64,000 bases of DNA from Botrytis cinerea B05.10. Its lineage: Eukaryota > Ascomycota > Leotiomycetes > Helotiales > Sclerotiniaceae. The stretch covers positions 558,001 to 622,000 of the forward strand of contig NC_037323.1 of NCBI RefSeq assembly GCF_000143535.2, written 5' to 3'. The notes beneath the pieces were generated by a model that was not told where the DNA came from, searched no databases, and saw nothing but the letters and a program-made list of their open reading frames with translations. Numbering within the stretch: the stretch's first letter is position 1; every line of letters starts with the position of its first letter. The translations under genes were made by a program, and so were the position numbers. Shown piece after piece: positions 22,801-34,179 of this stretch.

Positions 22801-25800
22801 GTGAACGAAGCCATTCTTTGAAAGTTTCTGGATCCATGCGGAGCGGGAAAGCATAGGCGAGAGGGTCCGGCCCTCGTCGACCCCGGCCCACCAGCCAGCA
22901 AGCGAGCCAAAAACAAGACCGTAATGGGGAAGATTCTCGGTAGGCTCCATTAGGATCAACTTACCGCCGGGTCGAAGCAGCGACCTGACGTTTTCCAAGA
23001 CGACGTCGATACAAGGAGTAGCATGAAGAACGTTGGAAGCGATAAGGACATCGTAGCTGTTGGGCTCAAAGCCGTTTTCCTCGGCTGTTTTCTCGACATT
23101 CAAGGTCTTATACTGCATGATGTTTTCAAAGTCAGAAAGCAGCTCTCGTGCGGCCGGGAAAAATCCAGGTGATATATCGGTGAAATCGTACTCGGACGCC
23201 AGCACTCTGTTCGGGGCTTGCAGAGCCTGTAGGACGGGCAAGGTGGCTGATCCGGTACCGGCACCAACCTCGATAATCTTCATATTGGGATTCAGACGAC
23301 CCAGTTCGCCCATGTACGCGGCAATTTGCGCAATACAACGAGCGTTTCCACCTTCCAGGTACAGCCCGCTCAGCAGGTTGTCTTCGTTCAGGATGTCCAG
23401 GGGATGAGTAGTTCCTCGCAGAATCTCACTCAAGCGTGGCCCCAGACGGCGCGCGACCTCTGCGGAAACGCTACCATCTTCCTCTCCTGCTTTGAGGAAG
23501 ACTGGATCAGGCTCCTGGTCAGCGAGTGTCTTCATCCATTTAAACCAGTTGCGCTGGTATCCTTCGGCTACCTCATCTGCCGGTGTGGAGGCCAGGGCAC
23601 GCTTGACGTAATTCACAGTTAAGGCCTCCAAAGCCTTTATTTCTGGGATGATGGATCTTTCTTCGAGTGACTTTTTGCACAAGTCATCAATGTGCTTCTG
23701 GGTAGTCTTGGGCATATAAGTCACCCAGTCCGGAACGTGGCACAAGTCTCGTTTGCGACCTTCGCCGATGGAAACATCTGGCAACTTGGTCGCAACTACT
23801 CCCCAGGCCTGCAGAACCATGTTTTCCTCGTTCTGTTTCTCAAAAATGCCAATGTCAAAAGTAAGCGCATTGTCGGTTCGGGTGGCGTGACATGTCACCT
23901 CTTGAACCGGCTTGGCCCGGTCTTGCTCGGCTACAATCATCTTCTCGATGAAAGTGGGAACAACGGGGGACTTGTCATTTTCATCAAAGATGAGGACACC
24001 CATCATACCGTGGTATAGAACAGCGTCCATGACACCGGGGTGAATGGTGTAGTCTGTCTCAGAGGCACCGGCACCGGGCACAAACGACGAGTCTGCGATA
24101 CACGACCCGGAAGCGATCTTGATATCAGTCAAGTTGTCAAACGGCGCGCTCCAGTTGACGCCAATATCTCTTGCCCTGTGGTAGAACTGCTTGGCTTGAA
24201 TGTGGTGGGCGTGCGGTGGCAGCGTGACTCGGGTAGGGACAATACTATCATCCTGGGTGGCAGACTCCGACTTGAGGACAACCTGTACAAGACCGCGGCA
24301 ATGCTCGGTCCAAATGTCTTCGGCAGATGTGCTGAAGATACGGAACTCTTGCCATAGCTGGGACGACTTCCTCGCCGATACTGCTTGAGGCCGAAGCGAC
24401 AGGCTGATCTCCAAGTCGGGCTTGTTATTCTCCATGACCAGCGCCTGTGACATGTTGACATTCCGGAGGATAAACCGGTTAATCGTTGCTTGGGGATTCC
24501 GCATAGCCGTGTCTTGTCGTGCCGCTTGAAAGACCATGGCGAGATATGCCGTAGCTGGGAAAATGGTCTGCCCCTGGATAATGTGGCCACTCAGCCAGGG
24601 GACGTCTTTCAAATTGAGGAAGCAACGCCATCTGGGTTCCTGGGGATTGTTGTCATGGACGAGGCTGCCAAGGAGCTCATGGGGGAGGAATGTACGATGT
24701 TTGTAAGCTTTGGATACCCGACTCTCGTGCCAGTACGTCTTGGAGTGGTCGAACGGATAAGGGGGAAGATCCGTCAGGAGTTCAGGGGCCGTTTCGACGA
24801 AACCAGCATTGGCCTTCCAAAAGGCGACGGGAAATCTTTCCAAATATAAGGATCGGAGCATCTCCAACAGGCGACGCTGGGCATTTTCCCCGCGCTTTAA
24901 AGATCCAGCATAATGAATCTTGGCCGGCTGTCCGGTAAAAGTCCTCAAGGTCTGCTTGATCGGACCTTCCAGCTGGAAGTGGGATCCCAGCTCAAGAAGT
25001 AAGTCGACCTTGCGCGTGCCACTTTCTCCAACACAGGTCTTCTTCAAAGCGTCCGTAAAGCGGACAGGCGAAACCAGATTGTGCACCCAGTAGTCCCGGG
25101 TGATGGGTTTGTCTGCGTGATCCTCGCCCGTGACAGAGGAGACCATGCTGATATTCGATACAGGAACACCACCGGATAGATCCTTTAGAGCCTCGTGGTA
25201 CTTTTCAGCAACTTGGAGCATCTGAGGCGAGTGATAGGCAGCTCCCCCGGTACGGAGAATTCGATTCCAGATATCTCGCTCGTCTAATCGCTGCTTTAAG
25301 GAGTTAATGACATCTTCATCTCCAGATACTGTCACACTCTCAGGGCTGTTGAAGCAGGCAATGGCTATCCTACTGGAAACAGCAGCACCCATTTGGTCGA
25401 TGGACTGCTTAACAGTCGTTGCTGATGCCCCGACAGCTATCATGGCGCCGGCCTTGCCCTTGTTTTCCTTTCTCAGATCGCCAGTTAGCCGACCACGGTG
25501 ATATGCCACCGTCATGGCATCCTCGAACGAGATGGCTTCGGCGCAGTACGCAGCAGCAATCTCGCCGCTAGAATGGCCTATCACAGCGCTCGGAAATACC
25601 CCCAGATCCTTGAGGGTGTCCACGAGAGAGATTTGAACCGCCGTTGATATAGGTTGTGCGATACGCGGATCCTCCATTCGGCTCTCTGCGGGCTTCTTGA
25701 GTAGCTCCTCAAGCAGGTCCCACGAGCTTCCGCATGCCTTGATGCATGCAGCTGCCCGCTTCATACTGGCCGTGAAAGTTGGCCATGTACCCAGCAGGCT

Positions 25801-27739
25801 CTGGCCCATTCGAGGATACTGGGCACCTTGGCCGCTGAAAACGAAGCCTATACGAGGGGTAGTCTGGTGGTCGGCACGGGGGATGGCTTCGGTAGACAAA
25901 CTGGTCAGCTGCGCAACCAGATCATTCAAGTCAGAGGCAATAACTCCGACCCTGTTCGCCATGACAGACCTCCTACTCAGGGTGTACGCAAGGCGGCTCA
26001 ACAATGTGTCCGCGTCAGGAGAATCCGCCTTGCTCTCGAGATACTTGGCTACTTTTGACGACATATCTTGGCACGACTTCTCGCTGGCAGCGCTGAGAAC
26101 AAAGAGCCGTTCTTTAGCCCTGGATGCATCTTCAGGCACATGATGATCATAGGTGGTTGAAATCCCATTGTTCTGGCTTGTCGGCTTCACCGTGGCAATC
26201 TCCCTGGCAGCGTCTACAACTACGTGGGCGTTAGTTCCGCCGTAGCCGAAACTATTCACCGAAATTCTCTTAAGCGGCCTAGACTCGAGAGTTATCGGGA
26301 TTCTAAGATTGAGAGCGTCCAAGTCAATCTCCGGGTTCGCCTTCTCAAAATTGACCTGGGGCGGAATCATGTTGTGTTCGAGCATCAAAACGGCCTTGAT
26401 GAGACCGGTGAGACCGGCTGCGCTCTCAGTATGACCAATATTGGCCTTGAGGGAGCCGATAGGCAGGGGAGAATCCGACTCTCGACCAGCACCGAGAACC
26501 TTAGCAATCGCCCGGGCCTCGATGGGATCGCCAACTGCGGTACCTGTCCCGTGGGCCTCGACATAGTCTGCATACGGTACCAGGCCGACCTGAGAATAGG
26601 CCTTCTCAATGGCAGCAGATTGCGCTTCAGCACTTGGGACAGTAATTCCGTTTGTTTTTCCATCCTGGTTGGCTACCGAGTTTTGGACAACAGCTCGGAT
26701 TGGAAAGCCCTGCTTCTGAGCCTGTGAAAGGGGCATAAGGACAACCCCCGAACACCCTTCACCTCTGCCGTAGCCACTGGCCGTTTTGGCGCGGTGGTCA
26801 AATGTGAACGACTTGCCTTGTTTAGAGAACATACTTAGCTTGTTTTGATAGCCATATCGCTGCGGGTCGAGCTGAAGATTGACGCCCGCTACGAAGCATT
26901 TATCTGTCTCGCCTGCGCGGAGACTGTGTACGGCCTGATGAAGGGCTACCAAACTGGCTGAGCAGCCGGTGTCTAGGGTGAGACTGGGGCCGTGTAGGTT
27001 GAAACAGTAGGAAATACGATTGGAGGAAATGGCCGCTCCAACGCCGCTGGCCTGGTAAATAGGCGGAAAGTCGATATCTCTGAGGAGCATCTCCTGGTAG
27101 TCCGAGGCCCACTGGCCAACATAGACACCAGTGTTAGACCCTGACAATTGTTCAAGGGTGAGGCCGGCATTTTCAAAAGCCTCATAGGCAATTTCAAGAA
27201 GCAGTCTCTGTTGAGGGTCCATGGCCTAAGGTCAAGTAGGGTTAGCTGGTTACTTCCCACGATGGCTTGAGACCACATTGGCAATAGGAATACTCACCGT
27301 TGCCTCTATTGGGTTGATTCCAAAGAAGGAGGCATCAAAGGCTTTAATATCATCTTTCAGAAAATGTCCACCGTCTGTACTTGTCTAGAGAGTAGATAGT
27401 CAGTTGTAAATTCTGCATAGGGCCAAGGCTAGACTGCTGGGCTGATAGATGATATTTCCTTACCCTTCCGGGCTTGCCCTCGGCAGAGGGATCATGAAAA
27501 GCCTCTTGGTTGAATCGATCCTTGGGCACCTTTGACCACGCCGAACGACCCTTAATGAGCAGTTCCCACAGCTTTTGCGTGTCTGATGCGTCTCCAGAGA
27601 GCCGACAACTCATGCCTACCACCGCAATAGGCTCCAAATGCCCTCCATGTGCTGCTGTTGGAGAGTCTCCGTTAACAGCCGCACTGCCATTGTTGACCGG
27701 GTTGCCATTCGTGACACGCGTCGGGCCTAGTGAGCCCAT
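19882..27739 (-). CDS. Highly reducing type-I polyketide synthase (KS-AT-DH-MT-ER-KR-ACP)
   Basis: Iterative PKS of 2545 aa from four exons: 27739-27464, 27384-27298, 27225-21139 and 21069-19882. KS (about 37-455) has DTGCSASL with Cys209, VEAHGTGT (His346) and NIGHTES (His386). AT has GHSSG with Ser673. DH has [10 protein letters not shown] with His1002 and HPGVMD with Asp1188. The C-methyltransferase has the SAM loop EVGAGTG at about 1440. ER spans about 1825-2145 with the NADPH loop [12 protein letters not shown] has GGLGGLG at 2171 and Tyr2312. ACP has GLDSL with Ser2482, followed by a charged Glu/Lys tail. All domains look intact, so the product should be a reduced, alpha-methylated chain. 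There is no thioesterase or reductase, so release must come from a partner, most simply the first active C domain of the divergent NRPS. In the KR the usual YxxxN reads Y-A-S-S-C. The start follows a Gly/Asn-rich leader before [11 protein letters not shown]. Confidence 0.95.
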
Positions 27740-28220
27740 GATGTTTGAAAAAGAAAAATATAGCCAAAAGGTGAGAGAGCTATGCCCAACTCCAAGAAGA
27801 ATGCGTCTCCAGATTATAAGTCGAAATCGTAAGCTCTCCTAACATAGTAGGTACGTAACCACCGACGACGTGCCGCCACCAAAGGACTATTCGGGTTGTT
27901 CGCCCAGGGTCCAGATCTACTTACGTAGTATTTCTCACATAATCCGGCAGCGATCTACTGCCCAGAGGTTGTTGAAGCTCGGAACCTGCCAAGGATTACT
28001 TTAAAATCCTTCTCCATGGAAAGTGATCCTCCTACTATACGAAGTACAGCACGGAAGTTTATTGTAGACTCGATAGAAATGGCTTATAAAGTGGATTTCT
28101 GCTCTGTAACTCCCTGTAGCACCCTATAAACAACAAGCAAGAGCCTTTGATTAAGGCTACAGCTTATAATTGGTCAGGTTTTATTGGGGTGTGTGTAAGC
28201 GAAACTCAGCTCTACCCGAA
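27740..28220 (-). promoter_or_regulatory. PKS promoter region with AAGGATT/AATCCTT palindrome
   Basis: At 27,991-28,011 there is a perfect inverted repeat, AAGGATT-N7-AATCCTT, about 255 bp before the PKS start codon. Downstream of it (to about 28,047) the sequence stays similar to two blocks in front of the NRPS, including a shared CTTCT-x-CATG and a GAAGTA end. A regulator-binding site is inferred. Confidence 0.5.
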
Positions 28221-29883
28221 TAACCGATATCCCTACATCGTGCACGCCCCTGTATCGTGCACACTTTTAAACTCACCTTAATACAATAACTTCAATATTT
28301 AATAATTAATGCATTCAATAATATATAAAGCTATAAATTGTCTTAGAGTATAATAAAGTATAACAGATTAGAAAAGAAGATTTAAAACTTCGTTATTTAA
28401 ACCTTATAGGGATCTTAATCTGTTAGTCTTGTTTTGACTATATAATTCCTCTTTTCTCTTTTATTATTGATTTATTTATTGTTATTATATTAAAGGGTCT
28501 TATGACTTCTTTAAAAATTAGATCTATATGCTTAGATCTTTTTGAGGCTTTAAATCTTTTTTAATAGAGGATCCTATTAATTTACAAACTCTTTAAACTT
28601 TCTTTTTAGTAACTCTTACAAGTTAACGATCTACCTCTTTTTATATTATCCTCTCTTTAATTTCAATCACTTTCTTTTATTTTCAAACTTTTTTTTTAGT
28701 CTTCTTTTATATCTTAGCTTTCTTTTCCTGCGTTATAGCAAATGTTTTCTTTAATCAAATGATTCTAGTTTTTCAATTTGAAAAAGAGAGTATAAAAAAG
28801 TACTATCAGTTTCCTCTTCTATGAAATTTAAATATTTAAAATAAATTCTTTTTATTTATTTATTTTTAAAATCACTTTTAGATCTTTTACTTTATATAAC
28901 TAAATATTAGTTTTAATTATATTAACAAAAACAATTTTAAAAAGCTTCAAATCGATTTCGGGATTCTGATTTCATCGCAATTCTAATTTAAATTAATATA
29001 AAGCTTTTAGTATATATAACGTTTTAAATTTATTCTTTATAAACTATATAAATACAAATAGTATAATAAGTTTCCCTAACTTTATATTAAATATAATAGT
29101 CTTTTTATGAATTCGTAGAAGTAAACTAAGTAGAAATGTATTTCATATATTATGTAATCATATATCTAAATAATACAAATCAACAATAATTTAAAATAAA
29201 GTAGTTTAATACTGTAAAAGAGTAGAAGATAGTAATGATTATATAAGAAAAGCCTTCGCATATATTAATACTAGAGTAAGTAATCATATCTAGTAAAATG
29301 AGGTTAATCATTATATCATAGTAGCGAAGTGAGGAAGACAGCAAGAGATAGTTATTCAAACTTTAGAAGTCAATTTGGAAAATGGAAAATTCGATGCTTA
29401 TTTTAGGTCTACAGAAGAGAAGCTATAAATGCTAAATGTTGTTGGCACGTGACCTGACTATCACGTGCTCTTCACCCTCACAATACCGAATGACCTATAT
29501 CACCGAGTGGCCCACTTCAAAATACATCAAAATTAGGCTTTTCCTAATATTTATATTTTAATAACTAAATTAACTCTTTAATCTAATCTAATAAAGTCTC
29601 CTTCTATTCCAATAAAAGATATTAATATGTATTAATATAATCTATTTTACAAAAAGTAGTTTTACTTTTATAACATTTTAAAAGTATGATACAATCGACT
29701 TTATATAAGTAATATATTTGAATACATTTAAAACATTTTTAGTATTTAATATAATCTAATATAAACTCTGTATAGCTTTCTAAAGGTATATTGTTATAAT
29801 ATTTAAGTAGTGAACTTGATATTTTTGAAAGGTAAAAAAGCGTATACAATATAGGGACGTGCACAATGTAGGGATATCGGTTA
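28221..29883. mobile_element. 1.66-kb TIR DNA element between PKS and NRPS, non-coding
   Basis: Termini are inverted repeats of about 45 bp: left TAACCGATATCCCTACATCG then TGCACGCCCCTGTAT; right, read in reverse, TAACCGATATCCCTACATTG then TGCACGTCCCTATAT. The interior is AT-rich and has no gene. A related copy starts at 10,135. It lies inside the divergent PKS/NRPS intergenic region and makes up more than half of its 3.1 kb. Family unassigned; a decayed DNA transposon or large MITE. Confidence 0.82.
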
Positions 29884-30171
29884 GGCTAGCAGACTCCATA
29901 CTCTTATCTCATACAGGGACTCAATTAGCGGGTTCACTTGATGAATCCAACCAATTATAGGCCCATGTAGTGTATAAGCTTATGATATTATTCCTCGAGC
30001 CATATTTCGAAGTTGATTGATCAACCAATAGCGTTTAGTCATCTTTTAGGGCTCTGCAGGGGCTATATAGCATCTTACAGGCTTTAGATCCATTTTTTAG
30101 ACCATTTCTATCGAGTCTGCAAGAAACTTCTGTTCACCGGGTCGCAATTCCCTGGTCCCCTATCTGCAACA

Positions 30172-30419
30172 TCTATTCGGTAAAAGCTTGCGAAGGATGA
30201 TTGTGCATAATAGAATCCTTTGAACATCTGATCTTTCTATTATACAAAGTAAAGTATATCTGACTGTACTCTCCCCTGTTCCTCTATTCACACCCTCTAT
30301 TTGATAAAGGCTCGCCAAGGATGACTTTGCATCATACAATCCTTCTGCATGCAAGATCATCCTTCTACCATAGGAAGTAGATAGACTTACCCTTATTTGT
30401 GAGTATTTGAGGGCTGGCG
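30172..30419 (+). repeat. Imperfect tandem duplication (period 124 bp) in the NRPS promoter, each with AAGGAT/ATCCTT arms
   Basis: Unit 1 (from 30,172: TCTATTCGGTAAAAGCTTGC) and unit 2 (from 30,296: TCTATTTGATAAAGGCTCGC) are clearly related. Each contains AAGGAT-N16-ATCCTT (30,193-30,220 and 30,317-30,344) and a trailing AAGTA box. Unit 2 is the closer match to the PKS-side block at 27,988-28,047. The array lies about 410-660 bp before the NRPS ATG. Confidence 0.7.
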
Positions 30420-30831
30420 GTGGCGGCTGACTCAGACCACACGGGAAATAAGAGTATCTTTTTTCCCGGCACAAAATGCCGTGTTAATGCCCTGGCGACG
30501 CCCAACCCACAGTCCCTAGTTAGTGCTTGATACACGCCTTCTGCGTAGCCGAGGAACTTACGCCCTAATATCGTAGTAGGTGTGTAAGTGCTCTGCGGGA
30601 ACAGGCCGCCCTCTTTGTATTTTCACCGGATGAACAAGACGGTCGAATACGCTCAACTGAATTCAAGAACATTCCCAAGGCTCAATACAACCAATAAACC
30701 ATCTTTGCTTTCTTTGAAAGCTGCTTCTAAGCTGTCCTACGCCTTTCGTTGTTTTCACATTTTGGTTGTTGCCATATTGAGTGAGTGACTTTACTAGCGT
30801 TACAACCACTTTCAAACTGTCAAAACACAAG
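30420..30831 (+). promoter_or_regulatory. Proximal NRPS upstream region
   Basis: No gene supported; a short frame at 30,588-30,788 has no features. It probably holds the core promoter and 5' UTR of the NRPS. Confidence 0.4.
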
Positions 30832-33800
30832 ATGGGCGGTCACAATGGCATCGAAACCTTGCTGTGCAGGGCGGCATCTCATGTCCTGAAAAGGGACGAA
30901 TCTGAGATTAACGCAGAGAAATCTCTCATCGAGCAAGGCGGCAATATGCTGTCAGGAGTCTTCTTCGCCGGTCAATGTAGAGAACTCGGTCTCCTCGTCG
31001 ACATGGCCTATGTCTCGACCACGTCTATGCGTGATCTAGCACTGCAGCTGATCGAAACTAATCCAGAGTTGCTGCGATCGGGTACTGGGACGGACCACAG
31101 ATCTGTTTCTGTTCCCCACACACAGCTCCAGAGCCTGTACCGTAATTTCGGGTCGTCGTCACAGGGTTTCACATTGGATGTTGAAGCTCCAGTGTCCCTC
31201 ACTGATGCTACTCAAATGTTGGAGAGGCTGATGGAGAGGCATCCAATTCTCGGAGCTTCCCTGGAGCCCGATCAAAAGAACTCTTATGTCTTGCCAGGCA
31301 TCAGACCTTCCCCCTCGGGAACCTTGGTCCTATATGAATCCAATGAGAAGGCTATTGCTCAGGTAAGAAAGCTGGAAGAGGAGGTTTCAGCGTCAAGCTC
31401 ACCTGTTCTCAAAGTTATCTTCTTTGGAGAAAGATCCCGAATCAGAAAATTCGGTTTGGTGGCACACATGGCCGCTATTGACGCTTACTCATGGCATATC
31501 CTTCTTCACGATATTCAGGCTTATCCAGCCCAATCACATGACTCGAATACTGAGTCTCACACCTTCTCCGACTGGGTTGAGCGCGTGGATCAGGGAACGG
31601 AGAAGGAAATAGAATCTGCTGTCGCAATTGAACCCTCGATGAATTCAGAGTCGCCGCCGAAAGGCCCCTCCCTGCAAGCCGGAGTTGTCTCGTCTTTGGT
31701 CTTTAGTTTGAGCTTAAAGTTGACGGAAGCACTTTATAGCGAGACATGCCACCGAACATTGCGTACAGAGATTCACGATGTGATATTCGCGTCCTTGGCC
31801 TCTTCTTTCGGAAACCAATTACCCGGCCCAACGAGACATTTTGAGATCAGGAATGGTCGGCCCCATGAGGAGGATGAAGCGTGGAATAGTGTGATAGGAT
31901 GCTTTGATGAGCTTGCTGAGATACCCTACCACTGCACTGGAGACATAGTCGATGCGTGCCGAAGCGCGAAAGATTCGAGACAGCGTTCATTCTTGAGCTC
32001 TGTCCACAATATCTCTCTTCACAACAATCTCATCTTTGACGCAACTCGGCTCAGGGGGTGGAAGGGTGCCTCATCCAACAATGTAATGCAGTCGACTGAC
32101 GAAATGCCTGGGCGACATGCTGCCGAGGCCATCGCTCGATCAATAGGCGGGTTCTGCATGACTCCTTTTTGGAAGGATACAAAATTGAGCTTCTTGGTCG
32201 TTTGCGGTACCGAGTTCGGAGGAGAAATGGATCTAAAGCGCAATTCCGAGAAGTTCGTCAGCCATCTACAAGATATTGTCGCAATATTACCCAGTCGTCG
32301 ACCTTTGCCCACGCTCTCCGATTTCCCACATGTTTCACTAGACTACCAGTCTCTGGACCGCTTATTTGAGCAAAAGTTGCTTCAAATTACTGAAGATCCT
32401 CTTGCAGACATTTACAACATCTATCCGTGTACGCCCATACAGGATAATATGCTCATGGGCAATTCCCTGGATAGTGGGGCATACATGTGTAGCTTTACTG
32501 CCAGAGCCTCAACTTCAGGCGCTTTCGCATCCATTGATGCTGCAAAATGGGCTACGTCATGGAACAAAGTCGTCGAGAAGCACTCGTCTCTCAGGACTGT
32601 GTTTGTCGAGAGCGAAAGTCGCCTCGGGCACTTTGACCAAGTCGTGCTCAAGAAAGTGGCCCCGCGAATCGACATAATTTCAGGGGTTCTCGAGCCAGTA
32701 AAGGTTGTATTTCAACCGTTCGAGATGCCGCACTATCTGACCATCGCCCAGGAAGGCCCTGGTCGGTGTCTCATCGTGCTAACTATCTCCCACGCCATCA
32801 CCGATGGCCACTCTGCCGAAATTCTTCTAAATGACCTGTGTGTCGCTGCTGTCGAACCTGGAGGCACCGACGAGAAGGCACTCTCCTACGCTGAATACGC
32901 GCTCAGCGAGTATCAATCCAGAGAGACCCATCTGTCGGATTACTGGCAGAAGTATCTCTCCAAGACGCAGGCAACACTGCTTCCAGTCACACGAGAGGAG
33001 GCAGATTTTCACGATTTCGACACCGTGAATTCAACCATGCCCGTCAACGTAGCATCTATGGACCGGCTCTGTCGACGGCATAAGATTAATTTGGCCAGTG
33101 TCTGTCAACTTGCCTGGGGCGTCGTGCTGCGCAGTCAACTCGGTGTCGACGACGTGTGCTTCTCATACATCTCCTCACTTAGAAACAAGCCTTTGAAGGG
33201 CATCATGACAGCTATTGGGCCGCTGATCACCACACTCCTTTGCTCCATGAACTTGGAAGGGGATACAGACGTATTGGATGCTATCAGGGCTGTCAATTCT
33301 GAGTACGCAGACAGTCTATCCCACGAGGCAGAGTTTTCTAACACCACTTCACCTCGTCGTTGGAGCAATACCGTCATGTCATTCCGCCGGAGACTTGTTC
33401 AGGATGATGGACGTCTTCAAGGCTTGAGTTATAAACTTATCGAAGGCTCCAGCCCAACAAATGTAAGTACAAATCCCTCAGAAAATTCCCACGCCACATA
33501 ATTCTAATCTTCTCGGCAGTATGATGTTTCTCTTGTCGTTTCGGCGGGCCAAGCAGATTTGGAGCTCGCGCTGGATTACTGGGCTTCTCGGATGGATAGA
33601 GACTATGCCCAACGTCTCCTTCAAAACTTCCAGGAGGCGCTTCACTCTATTTTCCGAGACATTGGCACCACTGTATCCAGACTCGAGCTGATCAGCGAAA
33701 ATCAGAAGCAGCAGATCCTAGAGAGAAACTTTCGTGTTCCCGAGGGTCTGAATCGATGCGTCCATGAGCTGGTAAGCGAGCGCATCCAGAAGCAACTTTC

Positions 33801-34147
33801 GGCTGTCGCCATCGACGCTTGGGATGGCAGCTTGACATACGAGGAGTTAGATGACCGCACCTCCCATTTCGCTCAGTATTTAGTGAATATTGGTGTTGGG
33901 CCAGAAGTCCCAGTGGGAGTCTGTATGGACAAATCCAAGCTCGTGCCGGTCGCCATGCTCGCTATCTTACGGGCTGGCGGTGCTGTTGTTCCCATCGGGG
34001 TGGGAGAACCCATTGCTCGTGTCCAGGCCATTTTTGCCGACTCGTCCCCCGTGGCCGTAATTGGCGATGGGAAACAAGTCAGCCGACTTTCTGGACTGGG
34101 CACTCAGCTTCTGAATATAATCGACATTATAGCGGACGAGTCATCAA

Positions 34148-34179
<32 letters not shown>

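Noticed and set aside
30588..30831. Separate small gene or extra N-terminal exon before the NRPS
   Set aside because: No homology, and the in-frame start at 30,781 is GTG; the ATG at 30,832 is sufficient.
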